Shown: piece after piece, positions 57,023-64,000 of the stretch
How the letters are laid out: each line of letters begins with the position of its first letter
How positions within the stretch are numbered: the stretch's first letter is position 1
Assembly (NCBI GenBank): GCA_965262305.1
Contig: CBDHEY010000004.1
Span: 1,426,001-1,490,000, forward strand
Reading direction: 5' to 3'
Length of the DNA: 64,000 nt
From: CBDHEY01 sp965262305
GTDB taxonomy: Bacteria; Pseudomonadota; Gammaproteobacteria; Pseudomonadales; Cellvibrionaceae
Notes under the pieces: generated by a model
Seen by the model: the letters and a program-made list of their open reading frames with translations, nothing else
Database searches by the model: none
What the model was told of the DNA's origin: nothing
Made by a program: the position numbers and the translations under genes

Positions 57023-60000
57023 CTAGCGCCAGTCTATTTTGTTTGCTGGCATTGAACTTTTAATTTTAACTTTGTTTTGTTTGAAATTACCTTTAAAGTC
57101 ATCGAGCGATTTTGAATGTTGCTCGGTTTCCAAAGCACCAATCCAGCCATTTCGACCAGAAGCCTTTACGGCGTACAGACACATATCTGCGATGTTAACT
57201 ACTTCCTCCCACGAATAATATGCTGGGTCTTCTGTGTGCATTGGGTAGCATCCATACCCGATTGAACAGGTAACCGAAATACTTTTGTCGTCGCCAATAT
57301 CGAATTTATGTTTTGCCACCGCGCGACAGATCCGATCAGTGAGTACATGAGCAGTTTCTTTACGAATAAATCTCGCGACAATCATAAATTCCTCGCCGCC
57401 CCATCTCACTACGTAATCAGAACTGCGAGAGCTGTCTTTAAGAATCTGTGCTACTTGGACTAGTACCGCATCACCTGCCTTGTGTCCATACGTATCGTTA
57501 ACCGCTTTAAAGTGATCAATATCAATAAGTATAAAAACTAAATTCGATTCGTTTGGAATATTTGGATCATTCACTTCTCTCCAAGAAGTGAATTTTCTGA
57601 CGGATTCAGCGGCGTCAGAATCAATGAATTTTTCAAAGAAGCGGCGGTTGCCCAAGTTAGTTAGAGGGTCGCTTAGAGAAAGTGCTTCGAGCTGTTCATA
57701 TGCGGATTGCAACTCGACAGTCCGTTCGCGAATCTTATCTTCCAAATTTCGGGTAGATTGCAAGAGTTGTAAATGTAAGTCAACGCGTGTGAGTAACTCT
57801 TGACGACTAATGGGTTTTGATAAGAAATCGTTACCACCTGCTTCGAAACCGGCAATTATGTCCTCTAATTGATATTTGGCTGTAATAAATATTACTGGTA
57901 ATACATGACGACCGTGGGTTTTTCTTATTTCATGACAAGCTTGATAACCAGACATTTTAGGCATCATTACGTCGAGTAGAATTAAATCAATTTTTTCTTC
58001 TTTCGAAAGTACATCAAGAGCCGTTGGACTGTCTGGTGCTTCAGAGACTTTAAATCCCTGTGAAATTAGATGGTTACTCAGGACACGTCGATTAACTGGC
58101 TCATCATCGACGATAAGTATTCTAGTATTTTTATTTTTTTCGAATGCAATATTGTCTGTTTTTTCAGAAGGTTCGGTGGCTTCTGCTGAAATTTCATCAA
58201 GTACTCTATCATCAGTAACTTGAGCACTTAATGATTGGGAATCGATTCTGCCCGAAATGGTAAACGATGGGTTAGATTCATTTGAGCTGGATGCTCTACT
58301 ATCTTGAGTTTGTTCTGCTAGCGGTAAAGTGAAATAGAATGTTGAGCCAACGTCCAATTCGGATTCAAGCCAGATTTCACCGCGATGCAGTTGTACAAGG
58401 TTTTGAGTGATTGCTAACCCCAGCCCTGTACCTCCTTGGGTTCTCGTATCACTATCTTCGACTTGAGTGAATGACTGAAAGAGTTCACTAATTTTTTCTT
58501 CAGGAATACCTATCCCGGTATCTCTAATTGAAATTGTACAGAATTCATTTTCAACATGTGCATTTACTTCTATCGATCCTTTGTTCGTAAATTTTACTGC
58601 ATTACCAATGAGGTTATATAAAATTTGTTGTAACCGATCTTCATCAGCTTGAACAAGAGGTGTATCTGCTGGAATGTTATTTTCTATTGTCACTTTTTCT
58701 GTGTCGAGCATAGGCACTGACAGTGCGACAACGATATCTGAGACCACGCGAATATCGACAGGTTTGGCAGACAGACTCAACGAGTTATTTCTTATTCTAG
58801 AGAAATCAAGAACATCTTCTACAATGGTTGACAAACGTTTTCCACTCGCGACAATCATTGAAAGGTTGTGTAAGTCTCCTTTTTGAAAATAGTTTGCGCC
58901 TTTTTCCATCATACCTTCAGCAAGTCCAATAATTCCAAAAAGAGGTGTACGAAGTTCGTGAGATGTATTCGCGAGAAATTCATCTTTTATCTTATCTACT
59001 TTCTTGAGTCTTCGAACAACTTGTCTTTCATGTAAAAGCATTTTTCTTTGCGTATAAAAATACCAACCAATTATTAATAAAACAGCGAGTACGTAAAGTG
59101 TATATGCCCACCAGGTTTTCCAAGGAGGTGGCGTGACCTTAATGGTAATTGATTGCCCTTCTTCGTTCCAAACTCCAGCACTATTTGCTGCTTTCACTCT
59201 AAAAACGTATGTACCGGCATTTAGATTGGTGTAGGTTGCATTACGTTTGCTGCCGACGTATTGCCACCCTTTATCGAATCCTTCTAACATGAAGGCGTAT
59301 TGATTTTTCTTTGGGTCTCTAAAACTTAAACTCGAAAAAGAAAACGAGAAAATATTTTGCAAATAGTTAAATTTTAAATTTTCGGTTAGAAGAATACTTT
59401 TACTTAAAGGGCTTCCTTCGCCGCCTATTGTTACGGGTTTGTTTAAAACTGTAATATCAGTAATTGCGACGGGTGGAATGTAATCATTCGTCTTAACGAG
59501 TTTTGGATCAAAGAGTGTATACCCTTCAACGCCACCAAAGATCAATTGTCCGTTATTGAGTTGTATCGCTGTGCCTATGTTAAATTCACCCTGTTGAACA
59601 CCATTTTGATCGGTGAAGTTAAACACTTTTTTTGTTTCTGGATCGTAAACCGACAACCCTTTGTTGGTACTCATCCAGATTTTCCCAGACTCATCCTCTA
59701 AAATTCCGTTTATGATATTACTAATAAGCCCGTCTTTTACCTGTATTGAGCTAAAGGTTTCTGTGTCAGGATGAAATTGATTTAAGCCTCCTCCATTCGT
59801 ACCTATCCACAGGCGACCGCTTTTGTCTTCGTAGATACTTTGGACACGAGACGCACTAAGACTATTTGGATTGTCTGCGTCGCTTCTATAGGAGATAAAA
59901 TCGTCTGTTTCGGGGCGATATCTTGATAACCCAGAATGTGTTCCCGCCCAAAGAGTATTATTAGAATCCTCGTATAGTGCCCAAATCGCATCATCAGCAA

Positions 60001-61588
60001 TACTAAATTCTTGCTCGTCTAGATGATGATAATTGACAAACTTGCCTGTATCTTCGACGTAGCGGTCGACCCCTCCGCCAATACTCGCAATCCAAATTTG
60101 TTCTTTATGATCTTGAATAATTTTCCATGAATGAATGTTTTCTAGATCTTTTGGATCACCTGGAGTTGCATATATGCGCTTAAATTTTCCTGTTTTAGGG
60201 TCGAGAATATTTACTCCTGAATTCCAAGTACCGGTCCATATTTTTCCGTCATTTGCTTTCAATATAGTAAGGATTTCATTTGAGCCTAGGCTTGTATTAT
60301 CTTCTGGATCATTGACATAGACCTTGTAGGTCCCAGATTGCTTATCGAAATAATTTAGTCCACCGCCATCAGTGCCGATCCACATGTCACCATTGTTTTC
60401 TTCCCAGAAAGAACGTACTGCGCTTTTGCTCATGCTGGTATTATCGTCAGCATTTTTATTTATCACGTTAAAAGCTGCTGTGTATCGTTCGAAAACATTT
60501 ATACCGAAAGGGTAGGCACCTATCCAAATGTCCCCAGCCCTATCTTCATTGATGCGGCGCATTATCGTACTGCTTAGCGAACTACTATCTAACTCATTAT
60601 TTATCGAGGTTTTAAGTAAATCATTTTCCTCATCATAATAACTAATCCCTTGACCGTCGTAAGCCGCCCAAATGGTTCCAAAACTATCTTCAAATACATC
60701 CCAAACAGGGGCGCCATTTGAGGTAGTATTTCGATCAATTTCAGAAGGGTAAAATCTAAACTTCTTTGTGGTGGGGATATACTGTAAAAGCCCACTATCA
60801 CTGCCGATCCACACGCGATTCTTTTGATCTACGAGGATGCTTCTTAGAATGTTATGGGGTAGGCCGCCTTCTTTTTCTTGATCTTGTTGAAAGTGCTCTA
60901 CTTCGCCAGTTTGACTATTCCATATTTTCAAACCAAACCCAGTTGAAATGTAATAGATTCCATTTTCATCATCTGCAATATCTAGCGTATATTGAGTATA
61001 AAGAGATTTCTCTGAATCGTCTCTTGGATAACGCGTAAAGTCATCTGTTGCTGGATTGTATGTGGATAAACCTTCCTTGGATGTAAGCCAGAGCGTATTC
61101 GACTTGTCAAAATGAAGCCGATAGACTGAGTTTGCATTTATGGTGGTTTTATCTTCTGCGCTGTGCTGGTATCTCACAAATTTGTCGGCGGCATAGTCGT
61201 ACCTGTTCAGCCCGGCATCTGTTGCAACCCACAAGTTTCCATCGTCATCACCGGTTATATCATTGATATTATTTGATGAGATACTCGTTGGGTCAGAAGA
61301 GTCAGGTCGATAAATTACAAAATCATCACCATCGTAGCGGGCTAATCCTAATCGACCCCCAATCCACATAAATCCTGCTTTATCTTGATAAAAAGCCAAT
61401 ACTTCACCGACAGAGGGTTCAGGTTGTTGCATAATTTTCTTAAATCTAAGGGATGTGGGAAGCTCCCCATTTGCTTGGACAAATTGTCCGCAAAAGACCG
61501 CTAAGCAACATGATAAAGTTATGGTTATATTAAAAGTTTTTTTTATTAACGAAATCGTATTAAACTGGGGACTGGGGCTGTTTTCCAT
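57023..61588 (-). CDS. Hybrid histidine kinase with periplasmic propellers, receiver and GGDEF output
   Basis: The protein has 1521 residues. A signal segment (about 1-39) leads to repeated two-component-propeller blades (about 45-700; for example 'GLNRYDYAADKF' and 'IWIGTNGGGLNQF' patterns), a Y_Y_Y domain (about 745-812) and one membrane helix near 831. The cytosolic part has HisKA with His in 'TSHELRTP' (near 877), an ATPase domain with 'GTGLGL', a receiver with Asp in 'LILLDVMMP' (near 1204), and GGDEF with 'GGEEF' (near 1398). All catalytic signatures look intact. Such propeller sensors in Bacteroidetes bind oligosaccharides and end in AraC-type DNA-binding; here the output is a predicted diguanylate cyclase. 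It is divergent from the cyclase gene. Confidence 0.88.
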   Translation of the reverse strand: MENSPSPQFNTISLIKKTFNITITLSCCLAVFCGQFVQANGELPTSLRFKKIMQQPEPSVGEVLAFYQDKAGFMWIGGRLGLARYDGDDFVIYRPDSSDPTSISSNNINDITGDDDGNLWVATDAGLNRYDYAADKFVRYQHSAEDKTTINANSVYRLHFDKSNTLWLTSKEGLSTYNPATDDFTRYPRDDSEKSLYTQYTLDIADDENGIYYISTGFGLKIWNSQTGEVEHFQQDQEKEGGLPHNILRSILVDQKNRVWIGSDSGLLQYIPTTKKFRFYPSEIDRNTTSNGAPVWDVFEDSFGTIWAAYDGQGISYYDEENDLLKTSINNELDSSSLSSTIMRRINEDRAGDIWIGAYPFGINVFERYTAAFNVINKNADDNTSMSKSAVRSFWEENNGDMWIGTDGGGLNYFDKQSGTYKVYVNDPEDNTSLGSNEILTILKANDGKIWTGTWNSGVNILDPKTGKFKRIYATPGDPKDLENIHSWKIIQDHKEQIWIASIGGGVDRYVEDTGKFVNYHHLDEQEFSIADDAIWALYEDSNNTLWAGTHSGLSRYRPETDDFISYRSDADNPNSLSASRVQSIYEDKSGRLWIGTNGGGLNQFHPDTETFSSIQVKDGLISNIINGILEDESGKIWMSTNKGLSVYDPETKKVFNFTDQNGVQQGEFNIGTAIQLNNGQLIFGGVEGYTLFDPKLVKTNDYIPPVAITDITVLNKPVTIGGEGSPLSKSILLTENLKFNYLQNIFSFSFSSLSFRDPKKNQYAFMLEGFDKGWQYVGSKRNATYTNLNAGTYVFRVKAANSAGVWNEEGQSITIKVTPPPWKTWWAYTLYVLAVLLIIGWYFYTQRKMLLHERQVVRRLKKVDKIKDEFLANTSHELRTPLFGIIGLAEGMMEKGANYFQKGDLHNLSMIVASGKRLSTIVEDVLDFSRIRNNSLSLSAKPVDIRVVSDIVVALSVPMLDTEKVTIENNIPADTPLVQADEDRLQQILYNLIGNAVKFTNKGSIEVNAHVENEFCTISIRDTGIGIPEEKISELFQSFTQVEDSDTRTQGGTGLGLAITQNLVQLHRGEIWLESELDVGSTFYFTLPLAEQTQDSRASSSNESNPSFTISGRIDSQSLSAQVTDDRVLDEISAEATEPSEKTDNIAFEKNKNTRILIVDDEPVNRRVLSNHLISQGFKVSEAPDSPTALDVLSKEEKIDLILLDVMMPKMSGYQACHEIRKTHGRHVLPVIFITAKYQLEDIIAGFEAGGNDFLSKPISRQELLTRVDLHLQLLQSTRNLEDKIRERTVELQSAYEQLEALSLSDPLTNLGNRRFFEKFIDSDAAESVRKFTSWREVNDPNIPNESNLVFILIDIDHFKAVNDTYGHKAGDAVLVQVAQILKDSSRSSDYVVRWGGEEFMIVARFIRKETAHVLTDRICRAVAKHKFDIGDDKSISVTCSIGYGCYPMHTEDPAYYSWEEVVNIADMCLYAVKASGRNGWIGALETEQHSKSLDDFKGNFKQNKVKIKSSMPANKIDWR

Positions 61589-61807
61589 AGCTAACCATTA
61601 AGTTTTAGATAAATAATTTTTCTATTTGAGTATTAATAATGGTAGCAAAGATATGTTTTTACGAAGACTGAACCTCTTGATTATGTATCCAGTTTTGGAC
61701 AATAACGAATAAAAAATGGATATTCCGGTAGGTAAAATAAAAGCAAGCATTAAATTAACATGTGCGCTAACAATTTCCCTTAGATCGATATTTAGATTTG
61801 GTTTTTT

Positions 61808-63982
61808 ATGCAATTGAATTCTAAAGATTGGCAGCGCCCGTATCTGCGACTTGGATTCCTTTATTGTTTGATTTTACTTCTGATAACGGGGTTATTGATC
61901 TCAAATCAGGGTTTTAGACGTTTAGAATCTTCTCTGGGTTTAAATTCGTTATTCAAATTACGTGGTCCGATTTCTCCTCCCGATGATTTCGTCATGATCA
62001 CCATGAATCATAAAAGCGCGGAAGAACTTAATCTTCCAATGCCCACTGATCGCTGGTCTCGAAATATTCATGCTGATTTGATCGATCGTCTTGCCACCGC
62101 AGGAGCAAAATTGATTGTGGTGGATATCGCGTTTAGAGGCGCGCGTGATGAGCTTGAAGATCAAAATTTAAGTCGCTCGATCGCTAAGGCTGGAAATGTT
62201 GTGCTCTTTAACTACTTACAAAGATATCAGGAGCTTGTGGGTGAGACATTGGTGGATTTTGAAAAAGAAATTCCACCCTACGAGCCTTTTTTAGAGAATG
62301 CGATTGCATCAGCACCATTTGTCTTATCGAAGTTTCCGTTGCAAGTGCAAAGCGCTCAAATTTATTTAGACACCCCCGGCGGTATCACTGCGTCTCAGCC
62401 ATTTACCGCTTATTTGGTTCTCCATGTTAATGAAGCAAAAGCACTAAATGATTTAATTCGACAAAAGCTACCCGATGTTTACAGTTTATATAAATTGAAT
62501 CACGTTGATTTTCAAACTGCAGATTGGACTCGGGTATTTGCTCAGGTTTTTTTTAATATCATTCGTGAAGATCCAAAAACTGCTAATAAGATCAATCAAC
62601 TAATTAAAAGTAAATCCAAAGTTGCAACAGGGCAACGCTTAGATGCGTTTTGGAAAAACATTCGTATTATCAATGCGCTTGTCATTAATTTTTACGGGCC
62701 TATCCATACACTAAAACATATCGATTATTCCGAAGCGCTTTTGAAAGAGATGGATTGGCTTACTTCTCAGGTTAAAGATCGTGTCGTCTATCTCGGCTTT
62801 TCTGAGACTAGACAAACAGAGCAAATCGATATGTATTCAACTGTCTACACCAATCGGCATGGTGTTGACCTTAGTGGTGTTGAGATCTCTGCGACGGTAT
62901 TGGCGAATTTGTTAAACAGAGAACAGATCCAATCGCTTTCGGGGCTATCCTTTATTTTTGCACACCTAATAATCGTTGTTATTGTATTTATAGCGATGAT
63001 ATTACTACCGGTATGGTTAGGCGTCGTTGCTCAGTTAAGTATTTTTATCGTATATCTTGTATTTGGCTTTTATTTATTCTCTGTTTTTAATGTTTGGGTG
63101 CCATGGGTCTTACCTTTTTTACTCATGTTATTAGCCACATTTACTGCGGTGGCTTTCCGCTACCAAATTAGTCGGGCAGAACAGATCAGCATAACCTCGG
63201 CGTTGAACCAATACATCCCTCTTGATGCAGCAAAAGAACTGAGTATGGATTTGTCCCATATGGATATCCAGCAAAAAGTGGTGAAGGGTGTTTGTCTAAT
63301 GACCGATATTCAAGGCTACACGAGCTTGTCGGAACAAATTCCTCCTAAAGAGCTGCACACGAGACTCAATCGGTACTATGAAAGATTAATGTCATTCATT
63401 AAAGAAGAGAATGGCGTTGTTGCGAATATAGTTGGTGATAGCTTACTTGCTTTTTGGATCGCAAAAACAAGTGAAGAGGAAGCGGCAGCTCAGGCGATGA
63501 GAACTGCATTAAAAATAGCTGATATTATGAACAAACCATCCCAGGAGGATATTAACTTACCCACTTCTGTTGCGATCCACGGTGGCGAGTTTTCGCTTGG
63601 AAATCTAGGTGGGTTAGATCATTTTGAGTTTTCTCCCGTTGGTGATATCGTTAACACGGTTTCGCGAATCGAGCCATTAAACCGTAAGCTTGGCACAAAA
63701 ATTCTTGTTTCTAGTAATGTTGCCGAAAAAATAATAGCCGCCAATCTTCGATATGTCGGTAAATTCGCACTTAAGAACAAGTCCAGTGATACACTCGTCT
63801 ACGAGTTAAAGTCCACACCTATAGACCCTCAAATCAAAGAGGCATTTTCACAAGCGTTATATCACTTTGAAGAACAGGATTACCCGAAAGCTGAGTTATG
63901 TTTTAATAGGTTATTAGAAGAATTACCCGAAGATGGACCCTGTCGGTATTATTTAACAGAATGCAATCAAGCAAAACAATAA
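61808..63982 (+). CDS. CHASE2-domain class III nucleotide cyclase
   Basis: The protein has 724 residues. A membrane helix (about 15-33) is followed by a periplasmic CHASE2 sensor (about 40-370) and three membrane helices (about 378-450). The catalytic domain (about 490-670) has metal-binding Asp in 'MTDIQGYTSLS' and 'IVGDSLLAFW', and the 'SPVGDIVNTVSRIE' segment carries the Asn and Arg of the transition state. The last 45 residues look like one TPR unit ('QALYHFEEQDYPKAE'). It probably makes cAMP; substrate choice cannot be settled by eye. It ends 18 bases before the window end and is divergent from the hybrid kinase across 219 bases. Confidence 0.88.
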   Translation: MQLNSKDWQRPYLRLGFLYCLILLLITGLLISNQGFRRLESSLGLNSLFKLRGPISPPDDFVMITMNHKSAEELNLPMPTDRWSRNIHADLIDRLATAGAKLIVVDIAFRGARDELEDQNLSRSIAKAGNVVLFNYLQRYQELVGETLVDFEKEIPPYEPFLENAIASAPFVLSKFPLQVQSAQIYLDTPGGITASQPFTAYLVLHVNEAKALNDLIRQKLPDVYSLYKLNHVDFQTADWTRVFAQVFFNIIREDPKTANKINQLIKSKSKVATGQRLDAFWKNIRIINALVINFYGPIHTLKHIDYSEALLKEMDWLTSQVKDRVVYLGFSETRQTEQIDMYSTVYTNRHGVDLSGVEISATVLANLLNREQIQSLSGLSFIFAHLIIVVIVFIAMILLPVWLGVVAQLSIFIVYLVFGFYLFSVFNVWVPWVLPFLLMLLATFTAVAFRYQISRAEQISITSALNQYIPLDAAKELSMDLSHMDIQQKVVKGVCLMTDIQGYTSLSEQIPPKELHTRLNRYYERLMSFIKEENGVVANIVGDSLLAFWIAKTSEEEAAAQAMRTALKIADIMNKPSQEDINLPTSVAIHGGEFSLGNLGGLDHFEFSPVGDIVNTVSRIEPLNRKLGTKILVSSNVAEKIIAANLRYVGKFALKNKSSDTLVYELKSTPIDPQIKEAFSQALYHFEEQDYPKAELCFNRLLEELPEDGPCRYYLTECNQAKQ

Positions 63983-64000
63983 TCTAGTCCCGAAAGGGAT

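Overview
This window looks like the chromosome of a free-living, AT-leaning marine-type gammaproteobacterium. Gene order and protein resemblance point towards the Cellvibrionales and pseudomonads; the order assignment is an inference from memory, not a search result. Most of the window is conserved housekeeping sequence. I see no insertion sequence, prophage, integron, CRISPR array or tRNA gene.

Layout. (1) 143-4836 is a tightly coupled four-gene accessory operon: a P-loop ligase-like protein, an ABC exporter with altered Q- and H-loops, an alpha/beta hydrolase and an OprO/OprP-type porin. (2) 5198-7476 is a histidine kinase and OmpR-type regulator. (3) 7764-10229 holds two convergent cytochrome lipoproteins, one with a C-terminal DM13 domain. 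(4) 10511-27999 is a block that in Pseudomonas runs from darP through mgtE, the PTS-Ntr genes, rpoN, the LPS transport and Kdo genes, murA, hisG-hisD and degS/algW to zapE. Here hpf is missing between rpoN and ptsN, and mlaC stands without mlaF, mlaE, mlaD or mlaB. (5) 28047-30308 is a large secreted modular protein. (6) 30590-35812 carries rplM-rpsI, a Rieske protein, one reading frame fusing cytochromes b and c1, and sspA-sspB. (7) 36024-44998 carries a Yip1-like protein, an M48 peptidase with lemA, a thiolase, and the dolP-diaA-yraN-lpoA/rsmI group. (8) 44995-48982 is anmK, an M23 peptidase and tyrS.

The most unusual region is the ribosomal RNA locus at 49050-55979. The 16S gene has its own promoter, leader and processing stem. 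It is followed not by tRNA-Ile, tRNA-Ala and 23S but by an opposite-strand GT9 heptosyltransferase-family gene. The 23S and 5S genes then begin a second transcription unit with their own rRNA-like promoter, AT-rich upstream element, leader hairpin, boxA and processing stem. The rRNA genes are therefore unlinked although only 1.7 kb apart.

The last 7 kb is signalling. A 1521-residue periplasmic-propeller hybrid histidine kinase ending in a GGDEF domain is divergent from a CHASE2 class III nucleotide cyclase, which puts c-di-GMP and cyclic-nucleotide outputs side by side.

My candidates for something new are the unlinked 16S and 23S/5S units, the four-gene operon at the left end, and the fused cytochrome b/c1 with extra membrane segments.
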